Assembly (NCBI RefSeq): GCF_963576615.1
Contig: NC_088716.1
Location: 5,766,001 to 5,830,000 of the forward strand
Direction: 5' to 3'
Source of the DNA: Watersipora subatra
Taxonomy: Eukaryota > Bryozoa > Gymnolaemata > Cheilostomatida > Watersiporidae
DNA: 64,000 nucleotides
Both the position numbers and the translations under genes were made by a program. This document shows positions 1 through 10,497 of this stretch, piece by piece (within the stretch, counting starts at the first letter, position 1; every line of letters starts with the position of its first letter). The notes under the pieces are model-generated. The model searched no databases, was not told the origin of the DNA, and saw only the letters and a program-made list of their open reading frames with translations.

Positions 1-767
1 TAACCCGCAATTAGTCAACAAAATGATATATGTTGCAATTCCTATTACTCATCCAGTCAACACATGGATTAAAACCCTGTAATAGCCATATCTAGCTCAA
101 AAGTTAAGAGATGATCAAAGATCTAGGTATCCTTCAAACCAGATGTCATGAAATGAAAGGAATAAGTAAAATAGTAGTTTAAAAAAGATCAAACGCTTTT
201 ATTAAAAATAATTTAAAGCAAACAACTGAGTGCAATAATGTCAGTATTTTAAAAAAGCAAAACCTTCCAATGGACATGTAATTAAAACAAATTTTTCATC
301 AAATCTCTGAGTCGGATCTTTAAATCGAGACTTTTGTCACTTACATATCGTCTTGTCATAATAAATATATTATGATAAAAAATATAGCAATAAGATTGAG
401 CACTTAGAAGTGCACTAGCTTGTATGAGCTGCCTTGAAACAACCAAATATGTATGCTTCAGTTTCGCTTCCCTTTGTTTATATACTCTTTGATTACATAA
501 TGCTGCTCATAATGTCCAACTTTGTGTATGTTCAGGCCAATCAAAACGCTGTATCTGCAGATAGAGTGCTTTGATTGCCACTTTATGTGTGGTAAATGTG
601 GATAGGGCGTTTTGCACATTGTGAAAAGTGCTATTTCTGGTGGTCTCAGATATATGAAATTTCGAGACATGTTAGATCTCAACCTAAATTACATATAAGC
701 ACAAAAAAGTGATATTTGAAAAACTTTTCAGATAGGGCGTTTTGCTTGCTTAGGGCAGTATAAAGTT
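1..767 (-). mobile_element. TIR element family A, copy 1 (truncated by window edge)
   Basis: The reverse complement of this stretch aligns almost end to end with 14007-14168 joined to 25305-25910, the same family split by the LTR element. The end at about 767 carries a terminal repeat (TACTGCCCTAAGCAAGC) matching both ends of copy 2. The motif AACGCCCTATC recurs near the ends (about 602 and 732, reverse strand). No coding capacity is visible, so it is read as a non-autonomous DNA transposon. The other end lies outside the window. Confidence 0.6.
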
Positions 768-1093
768 ATGAGAATGTATTATTTTCATTGTAATTAACAA
801 GTTGATGCATTTTAGTCGTAATTTGATACGGATTTAAACTAGAGGCTGAGTCATAAGTAAGTGACTGGAGTAAATAAAATCCTTTAAATTGTTGAAGCTT
901 TAAAACCTATGTTTCAATTTTGTAGAAGAATATCGCATGAGATAAAATATTACAGCTTCATAGAATTTTAGTAATGGGAGGTAGGGACACGGGTTTGCTG
1001 AAAAACCTAAAAACAACAGGCATCTTTTGCATCACTTTTTAATCTGCATAACATCTGTTTGGGCTATTAAAATTGTTTTGCTTGTTTTGGTAG
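768..1093. other. no feature seen
   Basis: AT-rich sequence between the end of TIR element copy 1 and the possible Tudor-like exon. I see no ORF, repeat or RNA gene in it; it may be intron. Confidence 0.4.
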
Positions 1094-1186
1094 AAACCAG
1101 GTCACCGCATCCAAGCACTATATCCACCAGATGGAAAATGGTACGAAGCACAGCTGGACGCTTTCTTGAAGGGGGCATGTTGCTGA
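1094..1186 (+). CDS. possible terminal exon with Tudor-like segment
   Basis: After a TTTTGGTAG acceptor, 30 codons stay open to TGA at 1184-1186. The translation starts with Lys-Pro-Gly-His and continues ALYPPDGKWYEAQLDAF, which resembles the first strands of a Tudor barrel as in SMN or TDRD3-type proteins (glycine near the start, then acidic-Gly-x-Trp-Tyr-x-Ala). An AATAAA at 1221-1226 follows closely, as expected of a last exon. Upstream exons would lie left of the window or under the transposon at 1-767. The exon is too short to hold a full Tudor fold, so it may be a fragment or pseudo-exon. Confidence 0.3.
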   Translation, partial: KPGHRIQALYPPDGKWYEAQLDAFLKGACC

Positions 1187-1305
1187 TTAGCGGTTAGTTT
1201 CCACAAGAGCGTGCCACATTAATAAAAGTTTTATTTCAAAAAATTTATAAGAAATAATATTACTATAAAATCTATGTTTGAATGCCATGGCACTGCATTT
1301 TTTAA

Positions 1306-1989
1306 CCCTTCCAATTATAGTGGCAAAAATTGTCGATTGTGCTTCATAATATATGTTCAATCTTTATTAGCTTCAACTCTATCTAAAACTTTTTTGTTAT
1401 ATATTTTATTTTTCCAACACGTTAAAAAATAGTACTATTCAAAAAACTTAATGCATTCCTACTTTGTGCATTGCTAATGCTATGTGAAGCTACGATCCCT
1501 TCGAATCTCAAAAAACAATGCTTTACCATGTTCCTTACTCTTACAAAAACTATTACTTTGACCACCATTGGAGTCACTATTGGAGCTGCTACTTTAATTA
1601 TATGTGTAATCACTAAAATCTTAATCCGTCAGTCATCAACAATCATCAATAATGTTATCAACATAAGTAATTATCTGTTTTCAATTCTGGATGTACTTGC
1701 GAAAGCTATAATAGCACTAAATATTTCGAAAATCAGAAAGAACAAATGTTTCTTTTTATGCTGAAAAGTCCTAAACAAAAATTTAAAATTGCTTCGTGAG
1801 TTTAGGGTAATTTTACAGGGAAACTTTTAAACAACACTGTCAATACCATAAAAAGTCTTAAAGACTGTTAGTTATGTTGTCAACGAATAATAAAATTAAG
1901 TTACTACGCAATTGCCAGGAAATTCGCAACATGCACATATGCCGGTCGTCCATTGATTTCGCCTAAATGCGCATGCAGCGGTGAAAGGG
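1306..1989. mobile_element. piggyBac-like MITE flanked by TTAA
   Basis: TTAA occurs at 1302-1305 and 1990-1993. Inside these the ends begin CCCTTCCAATT (left) and, on the reverse strand, CCCTTTCACCG (right), so the inverted match is short (CCCTTYCA). TTAA target duplication plus CCC ends is the piggyBac pattern. The only ORFs inside (about 60-97 codons on overlapping strands) show no domain, so this would be a non-autonomous copy. The short TIR keeps confidence moderate. Confidence 0.4.
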
Positions 1990-1993
1990 TTAA

Positions 1994-3368
1994 TAAAATA
2001 TTATGTAATCTCTAATTGAATCCCCATTCATTTAAACGCCCCTCTACTAGACCTGTACTATAATAGATGTCGGTTAAAGATAGAACGCCGCCGTTCAAGT
2101 GAACATTACTTCTTTTGAAAAAAAACACATAAAAAACTATATAACACACAAACTAAGCTGTGATTCAGTGATAACATATACACTGGGCGTTGAGCTTGCA
2201 AAATGCCATCGTTAACTGCTTATTCTAATGCTGTAGCATGTGCAAGAAATTTTAGCCTCAAATAGTAGAACAGATTTCATCATATTTGCTAAACCGTTTT
2301 TTCATATATGCCGAACTATCAAGGCCGCTTAAACAATAAAATTATTATCAGCCTGATAGAGTTATTAATTATTTCCACGGTGCTGCTTTCAAAGCTTTAA
2401 CGAAAACACTGTAAAGCTTAGAAGTCAGAAAACTCGCTTCAATTTGCATTGACAAAAGTATTAATTGCTATTGTTGTAACTGAGTCATTGTTAGTAAAAA
2501 TTTGTCAACATTTTTCTATCCATCCTGTCCAAAATCGGATCCAAAGATCAAAGAATGTTGAAGTCACTGTCAGCTGGATGTGGTTGTCAATTAAAGGGTG
2601 ACACTCTAGTTTTCAACACTTCTAGAATAGCACTCGAATGAACATGGCCTTCAAATTAAGATTCTACCTTATGTCAATTTAGCTGTATTTCAGAATGTTA
2701 TAATATTGGAGTTTTGGGTCAAGGTTAAAATAGCAAGCATGACTTTGCAAATATTGACGCAACGAGATTTTAGTTTTAAATAAGGCTCTGCTTTCATATA
2801 TTTGCAAATCACTAATGCATGAATTTAAAAAAAGAACCCAAGGGTATATTTCTCTTTGTGTAGTAGCATCTAATCAAAAATGCATTGATTTTAAATAAGT
2901 GCAGAGTGACATACATGGATTATCAACACCGAAGAGTGATTTTCAGACATCAGATTAAATGTGGGTGATGCTATGATAAGTGGCTTTAAACTAACACAAT
3001 GTACTAGGGAACCAAGCGTGATTATTTTGCTGTAGCTCAAATGCAGTAGAAAAAATAAAGGTGTCTAACTTTTCAAGTATTTCAGTCAAATTCGTTGCCT
3101 ACATAAATGCTGACACTAGTCTTTGTGTTCTGCTGCTGTCAGGTTACAAAACATAGCTCTCCTAGTCAGAGGCATTTAGGTATCTAGAGCAATCTAGGCA
3201 TTAGTGGTTTCAATGAACACCTGAACAATGGTGTTTAACCACATTGCTTGACCCCATAGGTCAAGTATTAGCCTAATTAATGACTCAATAAATAGCTACC
3301 CAGTCAGGTCACACTAAGCTTAGCAGCAATCGTTCTGAACACTGGCCATTGAGACTGCTCAATGAATG
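1994..3368. other. intergenic, no feature recognised
   Basis: About 1.4 kb of AT-rich sequence with no supported ORF, RNA gene or repeat structure visible by eye. Confidence 0.5.
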
Positions 3369-3372
3369 TTAA

Positions 3373-3391
3373 AGATGTAGTTGCGTCAAAA
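3373..3391 (+). repeat. left terminal inverted repeat of the THAP/P2X7C element
   Basis: Nineteen bases matching the reverse complement of 8295-8313 without mismatch, directly preceded by TTAA. The match drops sharply inside this block. Confidence 0.75.
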
Positions 3392-3951
3392 TTTAAGTTG
3401 ATCTTAAAAGAAAGCATTTTTTTTTTCTCTATCAGTTGATATGTTGTTTGTTGTGTTACGCAATCGCATTGCCAAGATATTTGAAGATTAAAACCGAAAA
3501 AATCTGATCGCCGTAAAAACGCTCAGGCCACAAAAACGTGCCCAGTCTCGCCAAAAATGACGTAACGCGTTTGGCAACCTGTCTCTATCTCTCGTATTCA
3601 CATCGGCTATTTGCGATAAAAGTCTAGCCTTACGCGGCTCTATTGGCATATATCTTATTTTGTATTTGCTCATGTTGGCTAGAATAAAATTTTAAATCCT
3701 GCTACAGATGCATTATTATGAATGTTTAAAAGGCCTCAAATAAAGAAAATTGAAAATTTGTTCTACTCACTTTCTCCAAATGTTGTGTAAACATTTGGGT
3801 ACCGACTACCAATTCTACCGGTCTACAGTAATTAGGTCAAGCGAACTAAGTTGATGACGGTCTCTGTGTCAGCGCAGTTCTCAATTGCTACTCGAACGTG
3901 AAACTACTAGCTGATCAAGCTACTACCGATATACCGGTATTGCGAAAATAC

Positions 3952-4645
3952 GAATAACTTTTGCTCATAAATTCCAACTTTCGTTGTGTTTGACAGAGAC
4001 TAAAGTGAAAAGGCAAATCATTATTTAGTAAGTGAATAGTATTTTCATTTGTTTTGATTTGTTGCTCTATAAATTAAAACAACATTAGCCATACTATTTT
4101 AGTTCATAGTTGCAGAACGCTGTTGTAGTTAGCTCGACTGGTTTACTAGTCAATCTGTCATTTCAATTGACGAAAATACTTTAAGTATGAAATATTAATC
4201 GTGGTTATACTGTAGTTATTCAACTTCGTTCACTTTTACGTATCTTTAAACGTTGTCGTTTTAAGATAAGATAGACACACCTTCGTATTTATATGAATAA
4301 CTTTTTCTCACAATTTCCAACTTTCGTTGTGTTTGACAAAAACTAAAATGAAAAGGCAAATCATTATTTAGTTAGTAAGTCAATTAGTATTTTCATTTGT
4401 TTTGATCTGTTGCTCTATAAATTAAAACAACATTAGCCATACTATTTTAGTTCATAATTGCAGAACGCTGTTGTAGTTCATTCGACTGGTTTACTAGTCG
4501 ATCTGCCATTTCAATTGACGAAAATACTTTAAGTATGAAATATTAATCATGGTTATACAGCTGTAGTTATTCAACTTACTTCACTTTTTCGTATCTTTAA
4601 ACTTTTTAGTTTTAAGATAAGGTAGACACACCACGTATTTGTACG
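3952..4645 (+). repeat. 343-bp tandem duplication upstream of the THAP gene
   Basis: The segment 3952-4294 recurs at 4295-4645 with a few small indels and substitutions; for example GAATAACTTTT, CCAACTTTCGTTGTGTTTGACA and ACTTTAAGTATGAAATATTAATC occur in both in the same order. It ends just before the first THAP exon, so both copies sit where promoter and leader would be. No ORF runs through it. Confidence 0.85.
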
Positions 4646-4785
4646 AACATAAATCTCGGCCATATTATGGATATTAAGAATTTTCTTCAAAGTCACATTA
4701 GGTTAATCACTTGAATATCGTGATATTTTTCTATTTGTTAAGAATAGTCTGCATAACCACTTCAATGTTTCGTTGTAGCAGTGAA

Positions 4786-6149
4786 ATGTCTTCAAGTCGA
4801 CATTGGGCTCTCTCCTGTGCCGCAGCTAATTGCGAAGAGACCAAACATCTATTTGCTTGGCCTCGGGGAAGGACATCAACAGATGTACAGCGAGCCAAAT
4901 GGACAGCATTTGTGAAGAAACATGTAGCAAATTTTCGATATAAAACCATATCTAGAATTTGCTTCCGGCATTTTACTGAGGAATGCTTCAGCAACTACCA
5001 CCAATACAGGTACCAACAAGGAGAAGATATCCGGCTCATGTTAAAGAAGCACTCGGATATAATTCCCACACGAAACCTGCACATTAAAGCTGATTCTGCT
5101 GCTACCCCAAGGAAGCAGAAGCCAATTACCCTTTTGCCTACAAGAGAGCGCAGAGCAGTGGTGCGAGGCTTACTTGCTGATGCGTAAGTGGTGTAAGATG
5201 TGATAATGCACAGTACTAGGAATCTTTGAATTTCACAAGTTATGTTATGAGCTTCCAATTTGAAAATATAAAACAACTCGTGTTTTACGGAAAAAAAAAT
5301 TCTTGTCTATATATTACAGTGTTCCTGCAGTGCCTAGGACAGCAACCTTTTTTTCTCATTCACGATCGAAAATACCAGTTCGTAATCATCAGCCTGCCGA
5401 GTCCTTTGGACCTGGAAAGTCCTCTAAGGTTGACAAAGGGGTACAGCTACGGAAATGTCTTCACCGTCCTAAGTATCGGTCGATTTCAACCCAGACCGAT
5501 GCTAAACAGTGAGTACAGTTAACTTGTTTCATATGGTCGGACGGGATTCTTTTTTACAATATATATTGATAGTCTATAAACATTTATTCACAGGCCTGAT
5601 CTTCCAGCCTCACCTCCATCTAAAAGAAAAATGCCAGTAGTCGATGAAGCAAGCTCCATTCCTTCTACATCTAAGCAGTTACAACGTTATTCTCTAATTA
5701 TGGAGAGTGATACTAGTGATGAGATGCAGGAACGAGAGGAAGATCTGGTAAGTTACAAATACTTTGATAAAATGTCATAGCAATTTTTCCTTTTCTCATG
5801 CTTCTTTTACGTTAAAGACTTAGATGAGTTTCCTAAAATGCCATAGCACTTTTCTTCATTTTCTATGCTTCTTTTAGGGTAAAGCCTTGGATGAAGAAGA
5901 ATGGGTGCCAGATTCAGATAACAGTGAGACGGAAGACGAGGTTTCAGAAGAAAGCTTTGAGGGGTAAGAAATATAGTAACTGCTAGTTCGTATTTGATAA
6001 TGCGTATTATTTCATCGATTATATGTACTCACTGTCTTTACAACAATATTTATTTTAGCCTGCTTGCAGTAAGTATGTGTGTGCTTCCTGAAGAAGCTAA
6101 ACATAGGCTTGCCTTGTCATACGCTTGCTGCTTTCTCATGCCTGCCTAA
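4786..6149 (+). CDS. THAP-domain zinc finger protein, five predicted exons
   Basis: A likely DNA-binding protein. From the ATG at 4786 the first exon encodes a THAP finger with Cys11 and Cys16 (C-x4-C), Pro26, Trp39 and Cys59-x2-His62, followed by an IIPT segment at the place of the AVPTIF box. Predicted exons are 4786-5183, 5320-5508, 5594-5747, 5878-5963 and 6059-6149; each junction has GT-AG and the phases fit, giving 305 residues. The C-terminal half is lysine/proline-rich, then strongly acidic (EEEWVPDSDNSETEDE). If the last intron is retained, a TAA at 5965-5967 ends the protein. Another ATG lies at 4765. It sits inside the TTAA-flanked TIR element and faces the P2X7-C-like gene. It resembles the N-terminal part of a THAP transposase whose catalytic part is absent, but a captured host THAP gene is also possible. 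Confidence 0.7.
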
Positions 6150-6353
6150 CAACGCTATTTTACATTCGAGTGTTTCACTTAATTGCCGCAAATCAAACTG
6201 TAGAACTCTGCTAGATATTTTGTAGTTGCTAGCTGCTGTTAAATTTTTTACTATTTATTAACTGTAAAAATGATTGATTTTTTAAATATTTCTAAATTTT
6301 AAATATTTACAATATTTCAATCTTACAATATAAATATTTTATATATATAATAT

Positions 6354-6388
6354 TTAGCTATTACTGAGAATCTCTCAGTAATAGCTAA
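6354..6388. repeat. perfect palindrome between two convergent genes
   Basis: TTAGCTATTACTGAG is followed by a 5-base spacer (AATCT) and its exact inverted copy. It could form a 15-bp hairpin in the shared 3' region of the THAP and P2X7-C-like genes. Function is unknown. Confidence 0.7.
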
Positions 6389-6794
6389 TCATACTGCTGA
6401 TTATAATTCATAAGCCAGTCTGCCAGACAATACTTTGGCAGATGTGGCAAGACAATGAAGTGTTTAATTTTTTTTGTCATTTATCTTTTGTTGATGATTA
6501 TAGCTGCAGGTTCGTTGATGAGGTAGAGGAAGCAGCCAGACAGGAGACGAGAAGTTTGTCAAGCCACATTTTTTCCATTGTCTGACTGTATTCCTGTGAA
6601 TTTTCTCTGTTCGTAGTTCAACTCTATTTGCTACATTTATTTTGCTGTTCGCCGTTTGCATTCATTGTCTTTTACTTTTTTATTTTTGTATATATTATAC
6701 ATTGCCTACAAAGTTTAAGTGTATAAATATATTAATTTATATTAAATAGAAATTATATCTTTATAGTATATTTGTAAAATAAAGTATATAAAAA

Positions 6795-7926
6795 TCACTC
6801 CACTGCAGTAAATTCAAATTCTGTATGCGCCATATCTGCGTATTCATCCTCATCTTCAGTGCCAGGGTATGCAGCTCGCACCATGTTATACACGCAGGCT
6901 GGTAGTGGTCGTCGCTCTCCCCTCCTAAGTCCTGTTGGATATGTCCAGAATACCAGAGATCTATACGCGCATAATCTCCTCTGCCTACACACCATGTTGT
7001 AGATGTCGCAGTCTTTCAGATGGTACCAGGCTCTCCGCATCTGGATACTTGGGCTCTAACAAAATATCATACTTTTACAGTATCTTGATAACTTACTTGA
7101 AGTAAGCAGTAAAAATAGCAGCTACAAACCTCATAAGCTTACCATGGTAGTGGCAGTAGTTATAATAAGCCACTCTCAATGGACCTGGCTTTATTAGATC
7201 TTTTATTTCGTCAGCTTCGGTAACGCATTTGATACCAGTTTGCGGAATGGAATGCCACATGTTGTGATTTGTGCAGCATATGTTCATTTCTTTTTTACTC
7301 CACGCATGGCAATTCTCACACTTGCACCACTGCTGAACTGGTGGTGCCACGTAAACATCCTGTAATCAATAAAACAAACGTAATGATTACACGCATTCAT
7401 TGATGTCGTTCTAAGGTGTATTTACGGTAAGGTTTCAATTTGGGAGTCAATTAGATTGCTAATCTAAAATCACGATATGAGTAAACGTTTAACAAAAATA
7501 TAGGTATGTAAAATATATAAATACAAAACCAGCAATTCGAAGCTTTGTTTTTGGTAGTTAATGATGAGCAATGATCAATCGATTTTACCCACTTCCTACG
7601 AGTGAAAATAATTTGTAATCATGACTCTAATTTACCAAAGATTCGAAAAAAAATTAAAGCTAGGTAAAACGGCAGATGAGCTATGAAACGATGATTGGAG
7701 ATAGCAAAGAATTATCATTTTATTAATTAGTATATGTATTTATGACTATAAAAATTACATTTACTTAGGTATAGAAGACTCTAAGTTAATTTACCTCCAT
7801 TCTGTCTTTCTCTACAGCAAAACGCTGCTGACGCCTGTCAGCTTTCACCATAGGCTGCCTGCTCCTATCTTTGACTAAAGGTTGCTCAGATAACTCTGAG
7901 TCGCAGTAGCTCGAACATGAAGCCAT
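6795..7926 (-). CDS. P2X7 C-terminal-domain-like zinc protein, three predicted exons
   Basis: The protein matches the cytosolic 'ballast' zinc domain at the C-terminus of P2X7 receptors, here without any channel part. Exon 1 is 7926-7795 (44 codons from the second ATG; an in-frame ATG at 8046 would add 40). Exon 2 starts at 7359 after a TTACAG acceptor and encodes WCKCENC, then E-x3-CC, then KCVTEADE. Exon 3 ends at TGA 6797-6795 and encodes AYRSLVFWTYPTGLRRGERR and the LPAC-x4-VR-x2-YP block. The exon 2 donor is either at 7142 (GTAAGC) or 7096 (GTAAGT); the latter joins in frame to an exon 3 start at 7053 or 7047, giving about 215-217 residues. No membrane segment is visible. In P2X7 the cysteines bind zinc; the role of free-standing versions is not known to me. 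It lies convergent to the THAP gene within the same TIR element. Confidence 0.7.
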
Positions 7927-8294
7927 TTTAAAACTATAACTTGTATGTAGTAATTGGTGAAAAGCGCTGAACCAGTAACGGTGAGAATTCTCTATCGAAT
8001 GAGAATCTTCGAGATCACAGACAACCCGTTTTACGAGTGATAACATTTATTACGGCCTATATAAAAATTTCGCGCTCGTGATTGGCTAACGAAGCGACCT
8101 CATATTTATCGCTCGTGGTTTCGTTTCAGAAAACAAACTCGTTACGTCACGAAATTGGCACCCGCTGGAACGTGAGCTTTTTAAAAGAGGGCCTCATTCA
8201 AACGCATATATCTCTGGACAGGGTTGGTCTACAAAGACAAAAATGGCATCAAATTGTAGCTGATGTTTTAGCCTTTTATGCGTCCTAATTTCAT

Positions 8295-8313
8295 TTTTGA
8301 CGCAACTACATCT
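8295..8313 (-). repeat. right terminal inverted repeat of the THAP/P2X7C element
   Basis: Exact inverted copy of 3373-3391, directly followed by TTAA at 8314-8317. Confidence 0.75.
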
Positions 8314-8317
8314 TTAA

Positions 8318-8721
8318 TCCTGATCATTTCTCTAATAATTTGAAGCAAATAGAAATCCAAACTGCTCTATCGCATGCATGCAAGTGGCACCCCATTTAGT
8401 TTCATAATTAGCTACTAAAGTAGTATATAGAAGTGGTCATCAAAATACCTTCTACAGTATATGTGTGTTTTGAATAACAATACATTGGTTAAGTATTATA
8501 TTACTAAATGAGAAATGACACTAACGAGCATTAATGTCCTTATTGTTCACTTGTATCTTAGAAACCAACAATTCTGTTTTGACTTGCAGCACGTAAACCA
8601 GCTTATTTAACTTTTGAATGGAGCTGAGCAATGATATGTGATTCATCAAAGCCATAGCTTATCAGATTTTTATAAAAGATAATTCACATTATTTACTATT
8701 TCAGTCAGCAGAAAAGGGTAA
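8318..8721. other. no gene seen, probably intron
   Basis: AT-rich stretch leading to the exon-like ORF at 8722. A good acceptor (TTATTTACTATTTCAG) ends at 8704, but a stop codon in the coding frame lies just after it. Confidence 0.35.
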
Positions 8722-8895
8722 AGTGCAGAGGAAATAGCAGAATTTGACAAGTACTGGACTGAAAAATCAGGCAAACTGCCAACAAGATCAGTGTTGGATG
8801 CTAAACACTCAACGCTGCCTAACAGAAGTGTTACAGTGATTCGGGCTCAAGCCAACAACTTGCTAAAGAAGGCTGCGAGAAAAAATGCCAGCTGA
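8722..8895 (+). CDS. possible terminal exon, unknown protein, duplicated downstream
   Basis: Fifty-seven codons stay open to TGA at 8893-8895 and read like real protein: an acidic start (AEEIAEFDKYW), a central LPTRSVLDAKHSTLPNRS, and a basic end (NNLLKKAARKNAS). AATAAA follows at 8944-8949. The strong acceptor at 8703-8704 is separated from the open frame by a stop at 8719-8721, so the true exon start is unclear (AG at 8722-8723 or 8727-8728). A decayed second copy lies at about 10055-10315. I do not recognise the family. Confidence 0.35.
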   Translation, partial: SAEEIAEFDKYWTEKSGKLPTRSVLDAKHSTLPNRSVTVIRAQANNLLKKAARKNAS

Positions 8896-8949
8896 ATTTT
8901 TTATGTTGTTGAACCTTCTTATTATCATTGCGTTGTATTTGTCAATAAA

Positions 8950-10050
8950 TGTGCTCTTTTTGAAGACTAAAAGAGACCAACTCCGCAGTAATGCACTTGT
9001 ATAGTTATTTTGTATCAAGCAGTCTTAGCTATTATTTTATGTACAGAAAATGTGCATAAAACAATGACTATGATAGATAATACAATACCGACAATAGATA
9101 TTATCTGTTGTACTGCACTGTACACTATGATGTATTATTCAAGAAACAAGCTCTAAGATAAATTATAATAATTCTTTTAAAGAAAAACTAAATATAAGGA
9201 AATATGCCGCAGCAGCCAGTCTACTGACAACTTACTGTCAAACCGACAAGCCCAAAAAATTACTTAGAACGCTGTGCTTGACTAAAAACAATCAGAAAGT
9301 CACTACACAATGAGAAATATATCTTTTTGGGTCATTTTCCAAATTTAAGTGAATGTGTCTGAGTAGAATGTTCTATCAATTTCTTGACATTTCAGGGCAT
9401 TATTATTACTGGTAAAATGTGAATAATAGCACTCAGTATTACTATTGATCAATAAAACCACCCAAAGTCAAGAGATCTAAAGTTAGAAAAAATTTGGTAC
9501 TGTGCTGGGTCCAGCCCGACTGATCATTGCTAACAATAAATTGCAGTAAGAAAGAAGTTTTGAAAAGCGAAAAAGCCCTCAAGATAGAATGTTATTGTAT
9601 TTTTATTGGCTCTCTATGTGACATTAAGTTTTTCCCTGGGTTCTACATAGGCACAATGGGCTTGTTTGGAATCTACCCAATTTATGGTGCTGTGGTATTG
9701 CGCAGGTTTTGCAACCTGACACTCCATTCCCGAGTGGGGAAATGTTTTTACTTAACGTTCTAAGAGTGGCTTAAGATGAATAGAAAGACATTGCTGTTAT
9801 TGTATGTTAGATTGAGTAACTAAGTATGTTGTGCAAGTAATTCATATTATTACTGTAGATAATATGCACAGCAAGCAAAAATGTGTGTGTTTCATTTTAG
9901 CAATCACAGTAACTGAGTTGCGTCCATGCATTGTTACCAACTAATTTTTTTTAAGTTTTTGTATGCAGTGCAGCAGCGATATGTGACTGAATAAGAAACT
10001 ATAACATAGACCATATTTACAAATATTGAGTTACATTATTCGTTTATATT
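8950..10050. other. no feature recognised
   Basis: Spacer between the exon-like ORF and its decayed copy. Parts flanking the exon are weakly repeated too, so this is probably one unit of a segmental tandem duplication of about 1.35 kb. Confidence 0.35.
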
Positions 10051-10054
10051 AGTG

Positions 10055-10315
10055 AGCAGAAAGTTATGCAGCCTAAAAGAAAATTGAGAGTTCAAAAAGC
10101 CATGATCGGAAGATTGAGGCAAACTACCAAAAATGCCAGAGCTGTATACTGTTAAAAGAAATTGGTGTTTGAAAATTATAATGATGACTTATGCCCGAGC
10201 CCACAACTTACTCAAGAAGCTGCAAAATTAAACTGCCAGCAGGGTCTTCTTGTTATTGAGGCTTTTGTAATATCGCATTAAACTTGACGTCTGAATAAAT
10301 TTACTCCGTTTGGTG
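10055..10315 (+). pseudogene. decayed copy of the terminal exon at 8722-8895
   Basis: The block repeats landmarks of the upstream exon in the same order: GAGCAGAAA, GGCAAACTACCAA, GCCCAC/AACTTACTCAAGAAGCTGC, AATTAAACTGCCAGC and CTTCTTGTTATT, followed by an AATAAA near 10295. Several stops and indels break the frame. It is best read as a pseudo-exon left by a local duplication. Confidence 0.45.
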
Positions 10316-10497
10316 ACTAAGCAACGACAATTCTATGGTACTTGACTAGTTGAATTTTTTAGTATCAAGCATGGTGGCTGTTGTTGTTTTAAATACAAAT
10401 TTATTGATTCCTACGTTAAAGTTTAACATACTATACAATATGTAGGTTCTAACAACAATTATTTTTGTTTTATACAGATTGTTGTTTTATTGTACAG

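Larger units (their letters stand above)
3373..8313. mobile_element. THAP/P2X7C-carrying TIR element flanked by TTAA
   Basis: The first 19 bases, AGATGTAGTTGCGTCAAAA (3373-3391), recur as an exact inverted copy at 8295-8313, and both ends abut TTAA (3369-3372 and 8314-8317). TTAA duplication is known for piggyBac and Kolobok transposons; Kolobok proteins also carry an N-terminal THAP finger, which fits the THAP gene inside. The element is 4941 bp and holds two convergent spliced genes (THAP on +, P2X7-C-like on -). I see no DDE catalytic domain, so it may be a deletion derivative or mobilised in trans. Assignment to Kolobok is inference; the TIRs and flanking TTAA are read directly. Confidence 0.7.

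Noticed and set aside
1422-1764. ORFs of 63 and 97 codons on both strands with hydrophobic segments
   Set aside because: They lie on opposite strands of the same bases within the piggyBac-like MITE and match no family.
4995-5276. 93-codon minus-strand ORF over the THAP exon
   Set aside because: It is the antisense shadow of the THAP coding exon.
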